From: ZC4RG29 sp036563875
Lineage (GTDB): Bacteria > Bacteroidota > Bacteroidia > Cytophagales > Cyclobacteriaceae
Direction: 5' to 3'
Length of the DNA: 64,000 nt
Assembly (NCBI GenBank): GCA_036563875.1
Contig: DATCLO010000051.1
Location: 38,752 to 102,751 of the forward strand
Below are positions 9,619-17,814 of this stretch, in pieces (position 1 is the stretch's first letter; each line of letters opens with the position of its first letter). The position numbers and the translations under genes are program-made. A model generated the notes under the pieces. It was not told where the DNA came from and did not search any database. It worked only from the letters and a program-made list of their open reading frames with translations.

Positions 9619-11082
9619 TCAGTTTGAAAACAGTTTTAGCATCCTCGAAACTACCTCGCGGTCGTCGAAGGGATGCTTCACACCTTTTATTTCCTGGTAC
9701 GTCTCGTGGCCCTTACCTGCCACGAGTATGATATCCTTGTTGGACGCCATCATGCAGGCCATCTTGATTGCTTCCTCCCGATCAGGCTGGACAACGGCCT
9801 TCTTTGCGTCAGCCGGTGTAATGCCTTGCTGCATGTCACGTATGATTTCCATCGGATCCTCGTCTCGCGGATTGTCGGATGTGAGCACAACGCGATCGCT
9901 GTATTTGCAGGCAATCGACGCCATGACAGGGCGCTTGGCCTTGTCGCGATTCCCGCCGCAGCCCACTACGGTGATTACCTGCTTTGCATCCCCTCGGAAT
10001 TGTTCGATCGTTTCCAGGACATTCTTCAGCGCGTCGGGCGTATGAGCATAGTCGACAATCACGGTAAAGCGCGATCCCGGGTTCACGACTTCAAATCGGC
10101 CTGATACACCGCCCAGCGACGACATCGTCTGCAACACTTCGTCGGGATCCTTTCCAAGCAGCACGGCAGCACCGAAAACGCCGAGCAGATTATAGGCATT
10201 GAAGTCGCCAATGAGCTTGAACCACACATCCTTGCCACCGATCTCCAGTTCGAGGCCTTCAATGGAATTGGTAATGATCTTGGCTTTGAAGTCGGCAGGC
10301 TTTTTCAACGCGAAGGTGTTCTTGTCTGCCTTCGTGTTCTGAAGCATGATCATGCCCCTCTTGTCGTCGATGTTCACGAGCGCAAAGCTTCCGGAAGGCA
10401 ATTCGTCGAAGAGTTTTTTCTTCGCAAGAATGTAGTTCTCGAATGTTTTGTGATAGTCGAGATGATCGTGGGTGATGTTAGTGAATATCGCGCCCGCGAA
10501 CTTAAGTCCGGCGATACGTTCCTGCTCGATGGCATGGGAACTCACTTCCATGAATGCGTGGGTGCATCCCGCTTCTTCCATTTGGCGAAGCAGGGCATTG
10601 AGTTGAACCGGATCGGGCGTTGTGTGAGTCGCCGGAACATCTTTATCCACAATTTTATTCACAACTGTGGATAACAATCCTGATCGATGCCCAAGTCGTG
10701 TGAACAACTCGTATAACAGCGTGGCTGTTGTGGTCTTTCCGTTCGTTCCGGTAACACCGGTGAGGATTACGCGTTCCGAAGGATTGCCGTAAAAATTCGA
10801 GGCGATGAAACCGAGTGCGCGGGCTGAATTCTTAACGGTAACGTACGTGACGTGGTCGTGTAGTGTGTTGGGCAGTTGCTCGCATACGATCACCGCTGCG
10901 CCTTTTTCAACGGCGCTGTCGATGAAGGCATGACCATCACTGGTCGTTCCTTTGACGGCAACGAACAGGTAGCCGGGTTGCACCGCGCGAGAGTCAAAGC
11001 ACACCCCGGCGACAGGCACACTCATGTCGCCCGACGTGGATGTCAGCGATACGCGGTATAATATGTCCTTCAACTCCATCAT
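9619..11082 (-). CDS. murE: UDP-MurNAc-tripeptide ligase MurE (meso-diaminopimelate type)
   Basis: Adds the third residue of the stem peptide. The 487-residue product has the Mur ligase motifs GTNGKTTTATLL near residue 110 and THDHLDYH, and in the C-terminal domain TSDNPRDEDP. The DNPR motif marks enzymes that use meso-diaminopimelate rather than lysine, so the wall is predicted to be of the DAP type. It overlaps ftsI by 4 bases. murF, which often follows murE, is not here. Confidence 0.97.
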   Translation of the reverse strand: MMELKDILYRVSLTSTSGDMSVPVAGVCFDSRAVQPGYLFVAVKGTTSDGHAFIDSAVEKGAAVIVCEQLPNTLHDHVTYVTVKNSARALGFIASNFYGNPSERVILTGVTGTNGKTTTATLLYELFTRLGHRSGLLSTVVNKIVDKDVPATHTTPDPVQLNALLRQMEEAGCTHAFMEVSSHAIEQERIAGLKFAGAIFTNITHDHLDYHKTFENYILAKKKLFDELPSGSFALVNIDDKRGMIMLQNTKADKNTFALKKPADFKAKIITNSIEGLELEIGGKDVWFKLIGDFNAYNLLGVFGAAVLLGKDPDEVLQTMSSLGGVSGRFEVVNPGSRFTVIVDYAHTPDALKNVLETIEQFRGDAKQVITVVGCGGNRDKAKRPVMASIACKYSDRVVLTSDNPRDEDPMEIIRDMQQGITPADAKKAVVQPDREEAIKMACMMASNKDIILVAGKGHETYQEIKGVKHPFDDREVVSRMLKLFSN

Positions 11083-13169
11083 CCCAATCTCAGGTAGACC
11101 CTGTCGCCATTGCGAATTTTCCTTCCGGGCGGTAGCGACTGCCGTTCAACACGTCCGATTCCTTCAAACGACACTTGCAAACCGACTTGTTCGAGCACAT
11201 ACAAAGCATCGCGAAGCGTCATCCCGCTCACGTCGGGAACAATACCTCTTCTTATATCCTGCTTCCGCAGGTCGACTGAATTGCCATTCCTTACAGTCCT
11301 CACCCACTCGCTCTCCGTTTCGGGGTGATTTGACACGCCAAGCATGTTGCACAGCATCACCAGGTCCTGCTGACGGCCCGCACGGATCACGGGAAAAACA
11401 TCGGTCTGTGTGTACTTCGGACCATCCATTGGCAGGTGCAGGCTAATGTCGCGTGCGTAAATGTTGTCCGCGATCTCCTTGAACACAGGCGCGGCTACGC
11501 TGCTGCCATATTGCTGCCAGCCCCGTGGATTCCGGATCAGCACGATGGCGCTGTACTTCGGGTCATGCGCAGGAAAGTATCCGACGAAAGAAGTGATGTA
11601 CTTCCGAGTGTAACGTCCGTTTTCAAGAATCTGCGCCGTGCCGGTCTTACCTGCAATGCGGTAGTGCGAGTCAGAAATATTTTTTGCTGTTCCATTTTCC
11701 ACGACACCTTCCAGCATCAGCCTCAGCTTTGCCAGCGTCTTGTCGGAGCAAATCTTTCCGTTCAGTACTTCCGTCTCGAAAGCCTTCTTCGTGTCATCGG
11801 CCTGACGGATTGCCTTTACGAGAATTGGCTTGATCATCTTGCCGTTGTTGGCGACGGCATTGTACAGCGCGAGGGTGTGCAACGGCGTGATTTCAAGTCC
11901 GTAGCCGTAAGCCATCCACGGAAGGCTTATGCCACTCCATCCTTTCTGACCCGGACGTTTGATTTTGGGTGTCGGTTCGCCGTCGATTTGAATTCCGAGA
12001 GGCTTCGACAAGTGAAGCCGATCGATGTGATCAATAAAGCGCTGGGGATGCAATCCAAAATGTTTGTCGGCGAGCTTGGCCATCGCCACGTTGGATGAGT
12101 GCTCAAAAGCGCCCTGAATGGTGACTCTTCCCAGACCGCCTTCCTCGTGATCTCTCACACGATGATTGTAAAATGCGGCTTCGCCGTTGCCAGTGTCGAT
12201 ACTATCGGTTAGCTCGATATTCGTATCCTCGAGCAACGCGATCATGGTAACGAGCTTGAAGGTAGATCCCGGTTCGAACAGTCCGCCGGCCGCGAAGTTG
12301 AACTTTTCATAAAAGCCGCCACGTCCGTTTGAGGATAGATTGGATATCGCCTTAATGTGACCGGTATTGACTTCCATTACTACCACGAGACCATCATCAG
12401 CGTTGTGGCGCTCCATGGCTTTGTACAGTGCCGTTTCAGCAACATCCTGAAGGTTGACATCGAGCGTGGTGACGAGGTCAAGCCCGTTTACCGCCCGTAC
12501 GTTGTTCGCGTCAAACACGGGTTTCCAAACACCGCCGGAGATTTTCTGATAGTAGGCATATCCGTCGCGGCCAGACAGTTCTTCGTTAAAGCTGTATTCC
12601 AAACCAGCCCCTTTGTCGTTTTCGTTGATAAAGCCGATGGTGCGTCGGCTGAGTTTGTTGAAGGGATTGTAGCGGACATCGACTTTTTCAAAGATGACAC
12701 CCCCACCGAGCCGACCTTCCCTGAAGATCGGCCAGGTGGACATGGCTTTTTTATCCTGGTAATCAATCCGCTTCTTGTTCAGTACGACGTATTGCCGCTT
12801 TGCTGCACGCGCATCGCGAAGCATGCGCTTGTATTCTTCTTTTGATTTGTCGCCAAAGAATCGCGACAGCTTTCCCGCCAGCGAATCCACTCCACTATTA
12901 AAGAGTTTGTCGGAAGGAATGGTAGCATCAAAGGCGACGCGATAAAAAGGCAGGGAAGTAGCGAGCAGGCTGCCGTTATCGGAATAGATGTTTCCGCGTG
13001 TAGCCTTCACCACTTTGTAGTCGAAGGAAATGCGCTCTCCCAGTTCTGCCCACTTCTCACCTTCCGCGAATTGAATGTGCACGATCTTCCCGATCACCGC
13101 CAGAGAGAAGAGAACGGCGAGGATGAAGGCGATGCGTACGCGGAGCAGTATGGAGGTTCTAATATTCAC
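11079..13169 (-). CDS. ftsI: Septal transpeptidase FtsI (class B penicillin-binding protein) with PASTA domain
   Basis: Cross-links septal peptidoglycan in the periplasm with FtsW. One membrane anchor lies at residues 9-30. A dimerisation/pedestal domain (RGNIYSDNGSLLATS at 58-72) precedes the transpeptidase domain with SxxK at Ser302-Lys305 (PGSTFK), SxN at Ser358-Asn360 (HSSN) and KTG at 508-510. The last 70 residues (from PDVSGMTLRDALYVLEQVGL) form a PASTA domain. The product of 696 residues matches Bacteroidota FtsI. Its start overlaps ftsL by 11 bases. Confidence 0.96.
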   Translation of the reverse strand: MNIRTSILLRVRIAFILAVLFSLAVIGKIVHIQFAEGEKWAELGERISFDYKVVKATRGNIYSDNGSLLATSLPFYRVAFDATIPSDKLFNSGVDSLAGKLSRFFGDKSKEEYKRMLRDARAAKRQYVVLNKKRIDYQDKKAMSTWPIFREGRLGGGVIFEKVDVRYNPFNKLSRRTIGFINENDKGAGLEYSFNEELSGRDGYAYYQKISGGVWKPVFDANNVRAVNGLDLVTTLDVNLQDVAETALYKAMERHNADDGLVVVMEVNTGHIKAISNLSSNGRGGFYEKFNFAAGGLFEPGSTFKLVTMIALLEDTNIELTDSIDTGNGEAAFYNHRVRDHEEGGLGRVTIQGAFEHSSNVAMAKLADKHFGLHPQRFIDHIDRLHLSKPLGIQIDGEPTPKIKRPGQKGWSGISLPWMAYGYGLEITPLHTLALYNAVANNGKMIKPILVKAIRQADDTKKAFETEVLNGKICSDKTLAKLRLMLEGVVENGTAKNISDSHYRIAGKTGTAQILENGRYTRKYITSFVGYFPAHDPKYSAIVLIRNPRGWQQYGSSVAAPVFKEIADNIYARDISLHLPMDGPKYTQTDVFPVIRAGRQQDLVMLCNMLGVSNHPETESEWVRTVRNGNSVDLRKQDIRRGIVPDVSGMTLRDALYVLEQVGLQVSFEGIGRVERQSLPPGRKIRNGDRVYLRLG

Positions 13170-13539
13170 CTTTTCTTACTACGATCTTGAAGGGAGGTTC
13201 GAGGCTTTCTTTTAGACCGAGAGGTTTTACTTTTTTGGCGACTTCGGATTGTTTTCCGGCAAGCATGAGGTCCGCTTTCCGGGTCGTGTAGTCTGCGCGC
13301 AAATCCTCTACCTCCACCCGCAAGCGGTTGATCTGCCGGATCGTTTTCTCAGCATAGTGCGTGTTGCTGATGTAGAAGATGCCAAGAACCATGACGAAGG
13401 CGATCTTAGGAAGGTGTGCGACGGGAAATCCCTCTTCGAAATAGTTTTCGAGTCGAAGGACTTTCTCTATCCGGGAGAAGAGTCCCTTGCCCTGGGTCTT
13501 TTTCTTTCCGAATCCGATACGGAATCTGTTACCGCTCAT
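13159..13539 (-). CDS. ftsL: FtsL-like division protein
   Basis: Small bitopic protein of 126 residues. It has a basic N-terminal cytoplasmic part (GKKKTQGKGLF), one membrane segment at about 42-58 (HLPKIAFVMVLGIFYIS), then a heptad-like coiled coil (IRQINRLRVEVEDLRADYTTRKADLM). This topology, and the position between rsmH and ftsI, is that of FtsL, which forms a complex with FtsQ and a FtsB partner. Sequence similarity among FtsL proteins is weak, so the call is mainly topological and positional. It overlaps ftsI by 11 bases. Confidence 0.85.
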   Translation of the reverse strand: MSGNRFRIGFGKKKTQGKGLFSRIEKVLRLENYFEEGFPVAHLPKIAFVMVLGIFYISNTHYAEKTIRQINRLRVEVEDLRADYTTRKADLMLAGKQSEVAKKVKPLGLKESLEPPFKIVVRKGEY

Positions 13540-13565
13540 TCCACGCTATACTGAATAAATAAGAC

Positions 13566-14480
13566 CTACACTCGTTCTGCCACTCGCATCTTAGCGCTTC
13601 TCGCCCGGCTGTTCTCGGCGAGCTCTTCTGCCGAGGGCGTCATCGCCTTGCGCGTCACGGGCACAAAAGGTCGCAGCGGGTTGCCGTATATGTCTTTCTC
13701 CAACGCTCCGAACGCTTTTCCCGTGTTCATATAATTCTTTACCATTCGATCTTCCAGCGAATGGTAGGAGATCACCACCAGTCGTCCCCCGCTCACCATC
13801 ACTTCGCCGCATTGGTGCAAAAAATCTTCAAGCGCTTTCATTTCTTCATTTACCTCTATTCGCAGTGCTTGAAACACCTGGGCGAAATATTTGTTTTCCC
13901 TTCCGCGTGGCGCCAACGACCTGAGTGCTGATGTGAGGTCGCTGGTCCGTACAAAGGGCTTCTTCGCTCTTGCCCTTGCGATTGCGCCGGCTGCTGTTCT
14001 GGCATTTCTGATTTCACCATACATGCCGAGGATGCGGTGCAGATCTTCGACGCTGTAAGTGTTGAGGATCTGCGCTGCCGTCAGCGTTTGCCTGCGGTTC
14101 ATTCGCATGTCGAGCGGTCCGTCGAAACGCGTCGAGAATCCGCGTTCGGCCGAATCAATCTGGTGCGACGAAACGCCGAGATCAGCAAGAATGCCGTTAA
14201 CAGCTGTGATGCCGTTCAACTTCAGGTACTGCTTCATGAACCGGAAGTTGGCGTGACAGAATTTGAAAGAACGACTTGCTACCCTCTCCGCCTGCACTTT
14301 GGCTTCCTCGTCCTGATCGAACGCGATGAGCGTCCCATCTTTCAACAGTTCGAGGATTGCCATGCTGTGACCGCCCCCGCCAAATGTTGCGTCGACATAA
14401 ACACCATCCGGATTCACCTGCAGGGCGTCAACGCTCTCTTTGAGCATCACGGGCCTATGGTAAGGATTGGGTTCCGCCAT
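13566..14480 (-). CDS. rsmH: 16S rRNA (cytosine(1402)-N4)-methyltransferase RsmH
   Basis: Methylates N4 of C1402 in the ribosomal P site using S-adenosylmethionine. The 304-residue protein begins with YHRPVMLKESVDAL and has the SAM-binding motif VDATFGGGGHSMAIL at about 28-42. It also has LADLGVSSHQID, the RRQTLTAAQILN segment and the C-terminal SYHSLEDRMVKN motif. It lies 11 bases downstream of mraZ, as in most bacteria. Confidence 0.97.
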   Translation of the reverse strand: MAEPNPYHRPVMLKESVDALQVNPDGVYVDATFGGGGHSMAILELLKDGTLIAFDQDEEAKVQAERVASRSFKFCHANFRFMKQYLKLNGITAVNGILADLGVSSHQIDSAERGFSTRFDGPLDMRMNRRQTLTAAQILNTYSVEDLHRILGMYGEIRNARTAAGAIARARAKKPFVRTSDLTSALRSLAPRGRENKYFAQVFQALRIEVNEEMKALEDFLHQCGEVMVSGGRLVVISYHSLEDRMVKNYMNTGKAFGALEKDIYGNPLRPFVPVTRKAMTPSAEELAENSRARSAKMRVAERV

Positions 14481-14491
14481 CCGCTACCACC

Positions 14492-14938
14492 TCAGGCCGT
14501 AGGTCCCGCGTGCTTTGCCGCCAGGTTGGAAAGCTCTTCCGGATCCGTGATCTTGTTCTTTTCGTAGATCTCCGGATTCCATATTTCCACCTTCGTTCCT
14601 GTTCCTACCAGGATAACGTCCTTTTCCAGGCGTGCATACGCGATCAAGTTTTTCGCGATGAGAATCCGCCCGTTGGCATCCATGTCTACCTGCACCGCCC
14701 CAGCGAAGAAACTCCGCTGAAGCTTCCGGTTCTCCGGATCCAACTCACTTAGCCCCGAAATTCTGGAGTATACCCTCTTGAATTCCACCATCGGATAGAG
14801 GATCAAACACTGCTCGAAACCGCGCCTGATCACCAGCTCATTGCTCCCTTCCGGAAGCTGAGCCTTGATCTTCGCCGGCAGGATCAGCCTGCCTTTCGAG
14901 TCAAGTTTTGCCTCGTATTCGTAGGTGAAAAAGGTCAT
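14492..14938 (-). CDS. mraZ: Transcriptional regulator MraZ
   Basis: AbrB/SpoVT-fold DNA-binding protein that represses the division cluster in other bacteria. The 148-residue product has the tandem MraZ repeats: one around residues 8-50 (EAKLDSKGRLILPAKIKAQL) and one around 80-120 (VQVDMDANGRILIAKNLIAYA), each with the conserved D-x-x-G-R motif. It is the first gene of the cluster. Three exact repeats just upstream are its likely operator, so it probably controls its own transcription. Confidence 0.96.
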   Translation of the reverse strand: MTFFTYEYEAKLDSKGRLILPAKIKAQLPEGSNELVIRRGFEQCLILYPMVEFKRVYSRISGLSELDPENRKLQRSFFAGAVQVDMDANGRILIAKNLIAYARLEKDVILVGTGTKVEIWNPEIYEKNKITDPEELSNLAAKHAGPTA

Positions 14939-14969
14939 GTGACGTAGTGGTTGTCATGCTTTCTCCAAA

Positions 14970-14999
14970 CAAACTTACGCAAAAATGCTCCACTTTCAA
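14970..14999 (-). promoter_or_regulatory. Bacteroidota-type promoter of the dcw cluster (TTG-N19-TAAGTTTG)
   Basis: On the minus strand a TTG (-33 element) at 14999-14997 is followed after 19 bases by TAAGTTTG at 14977-14970, an exact match to TAnnTTTG. Transcription should begin near 14963, about 25 bases before the mraZ start codon. The -33 element sits between two of the MraZ repeats. Confidence 0.75.
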
Positions 15000-15016
15000 C
15001 CACTTTACCCCACTTT
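14990..15016 (-). promoter_or_regulatory. Triple MraZ-binding box
   Basis: Three exact copies of AAAGTGG (minus strand; CCACTTT on plus) start at plus positions 14990, 15000 and 15010, giving a strict 10-base period, one helical turn. MraZ proteins studied in Escherichia coli and Mycoplasma bind direct repeats with a GTG/TGGG core at the same 10-base spacing. The array covers the -33 element, which predicts repression by blocking RNA polymerase. Confidence 0.8.
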
Positions 15017-15260
15017 TTTGCATTTCAAGGCACGACAGGGCCTTTTTAGTCCGCGGAACGCCTTTTATGGCCGCTCAACGGCAAATTCGAGGGCCGGAAA
15101 AAGGCGGAAAAAAGCCCCAAATGGGGGTGTTTCACTCGTTTGAGAGCCTTCGGCGCTGTCCCAAACACTGGGGTCTCACCAAGCCGCGCACGTATCCCGA
15201 AGGGTCAATTCCAAATCAATTGTTGCATTTTTGTGTTCGATAAATTGAAAAACCGACGAA
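15017..15260. other. Intergenic region between divergent mraZ and the thioredoxin-fold lipoprotein gene
   Basis: Together with the promoter/MraZ-box segment this is a 322-base gene-free stretch. Beyond the MraZ boxes I see no recognised gene. A run with short complementary G- and C-tracts (AGCCCCAAATGGGGGT near 15114-15129) can form a small hairpin. A weak promoter candidate for the rightward gene (TTGTTG around 15220-15225) is present but lacks a good TAnnTTTG partner. Confidence 0.5.
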
Positions 15261-16496
15261 ATGAGGGTATTGATTGCCGCGGGACTGGCGCTGCTACTCT
15301 GGGGATGCCAAACCCCCGCAACGGAAGTGAAACAGGGGGTATGGAGGGGTGTCATTCGGCTCCAGGACCAGGAACTGGCATTCAACTTTGCCATCCGGCA
15401 GGACTCCGCGGGCTCATACGACGCCTTTATTAAAAATGGGAGCGAAAATCTCCACCTCGATGAAGTCTATTTCCGGGATGACTCCCTTGTAATGCGTCTC
15501 CACATCTTTGACGCCGAGCTCAAGACCGCCGTGGAGGGCGACAGCCTCAAGGGATATTACATCAAGACCTACGAGAAAAATTACCGGATCCCCTTCGTGG
15601 CTGCATACAACCAGGATTACCGGTTTACGCCGGTGAGCGACGAGCCGCACAGTGACTTTGGAGGAAAGTATCGCGTGACTTTTAAAGATGGAGAGCGGCT
15701 CATTCCTGCCGTTGGAATTTTTGAACACAAAGCAGGTAATATTATAGAGGGTACCTTCCTGCTTCCTACCGGCGACTATCGCTTTCTCGAGGGTAGCGTT
15801 GTGGATAACGAAATGACACTCAGCACGTTCGACGGCAATCACGCATACCTGTTCAAGGCCACCAAGACGAGCGATTCAACCCTGACAGGCGAGTTTTGGT
15901 CAGGCAAGACCTTGCATAGGTCATGGACAGCCACCCTTGATCCGGAAGCTAGTCTTCCCGATGCCGACGGGCTGACAGTCATGCGCGAGGGTTACGACAA
16001 AATTGATGTCAGCTTCCCCGATCTGGAAGGACGTATGGTCAGTCCCACTGATGAAAAGTACCGTAACAAGGTGGTCATCCTGCAGTTGTTCGGAACGTGG
16101 TGTCCCAACTGCATGGACGAAACCAAATTCCTTGTTGACTGGTATGAGCGGAACAAACACCGCGACGTAGCCATCATCGGACTTGCATATGAAACCAGCC
16201 CCGACTTTGACTACGCCCGAGATCGCGTATCGCGCATGGCAGAACGACTGGGCGTTAAATATGATCTTGTTATTGCAGGTACGCGTGATAAGGAGAGCGC
16301 GTCGAAGACATTGCCCATGCTCAGCTCTGTCGGCGCATTCCCAACTACTATATTTATAGGTCGTGACGGTTTAGTAAAAAAGATTCACACAGGCTTCACC
16401 GGGCCCGGCACGGGGCGCTACTACGAGGAGTTTGTGCAGGAATTTGATGAATATGTAAATGAACTTTTAAGCGAGGACATCGCTTCCCGTAGGTAA
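15261..16496 (+). CDS. TlpA-like thioredoxin-fold lipoprotein (disulfide reductase family)
   Basis: Predicted periplasmic lipoprotein of 411 residues with a lipobox ending in Cys16 (ALLLWGC). The N-terminal half is beta-rich and not assigned. The C-terminal half is a TlpA/ResA-type thioredoxin domain with the redox motif WCPNC (Cys281 and Cys284) inside QLFGTWCPNCMDETKF, followed by the cis-proline region GAFPTTIFI. It probably reduces disulfides of an envelope protein; the partner is unknown. Its stop and the mnmA start share one base (TAATG), so the two are coupled. Confidence 0.88.
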   Translation: MRVLIAAGLALLLWGCQTPATEVKQGVWRGVIRLQDQELAFNFAIRQDSAGSYDAFIKNGSENLHLDEVYFRDDSLVMRLHIFDAELKTAVEGDSLKGYYIKTYEKNYRIPFVAAYNQDYRFTPVSDEPHSDFGGKYRVTFKDGERLIPAVGIFEHKAGNIIEGTFLLPTGDYRFLEGSVVDNEMTLSTFDGNHAYLFKATKTSDSTLTGEFWSGKTLHRSWTATLDPEASLPDADGLTVMREGYDKIDVSFPDLEGRMVSPTDEKYRNKVVILQLFGTWCPNCMDETKFLVDWYERNKHRDVAIIGLAYETSPDFDYARDRVSRMAERLGVKYDLVIAGTRDKESASKTLPMLSSVGAFPTTIFIGRDGLVKKIHTGFTGPGTGRYYEEFVQEFDEYVNELLSEDIASRR

Positions 16497-17731
16497 TGAA
16501 GCTTTACACGGACCATACGGATACACTTACAGCGTCGGGTACCACAACGGCGGATGCGAAAGGTGTGCGCGTGGTTGTCGGCCTCTCAGGAGGTGTCGAC
16601 TCAAGCGTCGCAGCCTATCTGCTGAAGGAACGAGGTTATGACGTCGTCGGGATTTTCATGAAGAACTGGCATGACGACTCCGTCACCATCAGCAAAGAAT
16701 GCCCGTGGCTCGATGACAGCAATGATGCGATGATCGTGGCGCAACACCTGGGTATCCCCTTTCAGGCCATCGACCTCAGCGGTCCCTACAAGGAACGAAT
16801 CGTCGACTACATGTTCCGTGAATACCAAAGCGGTCGTACACCCAATCCCGATATTCTGTGTAACCGGGAAATCAAGTTCGATATCTTCCTCAACACCGCG
16901 TTGAAACTCGGTGCACAATTTGTTGCCACCGGTCACTATGCCCGAAAGGAATCCACCATAGTTGATGGCAAAACTGTATACCGGTTACTTGCGGGAAAGG
17001 ACGGCAATAAGGACCAAAGTTATTTCCTTTGCCAGCTCACACAGGAACAACTTTCGCGTTCACTATTTCCTCTTGGAGAATTAAGTAAGCCTGAAGTGCG
17101 CGCGATCGCTGCGCGTCTCGGACTCGTCACGGCTGACAAGAAGGATTCACAAGGATTGTGTTTTGTTGGAAAAGTACATCTTCCTGAATTTCTGCAACAA
17201 CGACTCAAGCCGAAAAAAGGCAACGTCGTGGAAGTGCCGGCCGACAGCGAAATCTTCACGCGCCCCGTTGACGGTACGCCGGAAGCACTGTCACGTGCCT
17301 ATGAGTTAACTCCTTCGGCTGGAAGAGTTGTCGGCGAACACAACGGCGCACATTACTATACGATCGGCCAACGTCGCGGATTAAACATAGGAGGCTTTCC
17401 TGAACCGCTATTTATTATAGGAACAGACACTGATAAGAACATTGTGTATGCGGGAATGGGAGAAGACCATCCCGGTTTGTTCCGTAAGGGACTGTTTGTA
17501 CGCGACAGCGACGTACACTGGATAAGGCCAGACCGCACCCTGGCTATCGGAGACAGCGCCCGATACCAGGCACGCATTCGCTACCGCCAACCTCTTGAAT
17601 GGTGTACACTGTTCCGCAAACCGGAAGGCATGTATGTGATTTTCGACCAACCACAGCGTGGCGTGACGCCGGGACAGTTTGTTGCATGGTATGAAGGCGA
17701 TGAGCTGGTAGGCTCGGGAGTTATTGAGTAG
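16496..17731 (+). CDS. mnmA: tRNA-specific 2-thiouridylase MnmA
   Basis: Forms 2-thiouridine at wobble position 34 of tRNAs for Lys, Glu and Gln, using ATP and a persulfide donor. The PP-loop motif GLSGGVDSS is at residues 29-37. The two catalytic cysteines are Cys122 (PDILCNRE) and Cys222 (SQGLCFVG). The 3' domain contains YTIGQRRGL. The annotated N-terminus is about 20 residues longer than usual (MKLYTDHTDTLTASGTTTAD); this part may be untranslated if a later start is used, but the TAATG junction supports it. Confidence 0.95.
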   Translation: MKLYTDHTDTLTASGTTTADAKGVRVVVGLSGGVDSSVAAYLLKERGYDVVGIFMKNWHDDSVTISKECPWLDDSNDAMIVAQHLGIPFQAIDLSGPYKERIVDYMFREYQSGRTPNPDILCNREIKFDIFLNTALKLGAQFVATGHYARKESTIVDGKTVYRLLAGKDGNKDQSYFLCQLTQEQLSRSLFPLGELSKPEVRAIAARLGLVTADKKDSQGLCFVGKVHLPEFLQQRLKPKKGNVVEVPADSEIFTRPVDGTPEALSRAYELTPSAGRVVGEHNGAHYYTIGQRRGLNIGGFPEPLFIIGTDTDKNIVYAGMGEDHPGLFRKGLFVRDSDVHWIRPDRTLAIGDSARYQARIRYRQPLEWCTLFRKPEGMYVIFDQPQRGVTPGQFVAWYEGDELVGSGVIE

Positions 17732-17745
17732 AGGCAGAGGCAGGT

Positions 17746-17793
17746 GCAGATGCAAAGGCGCAACGATGGCAGTGGGGGCCAAACTGCATCTGC
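17746..17793. terminator. Inverted repeat between convergent mnmA and tamL
   Basis: GCAGATGCA at 17746-17754 pairs exactly with TGCATCTGC at 17785-17793 in the 83-base gap between two convergent genes. A second TGCATCTG copy lies at 17803-17810. The sequence is low complexity. It may end transcription from one or both sides, but there is no U-run directly after the stem. Confidence 0.4.
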
Positions 17794-17814
17794 GTCTGCG
17801 ACTGCATCTGTATA

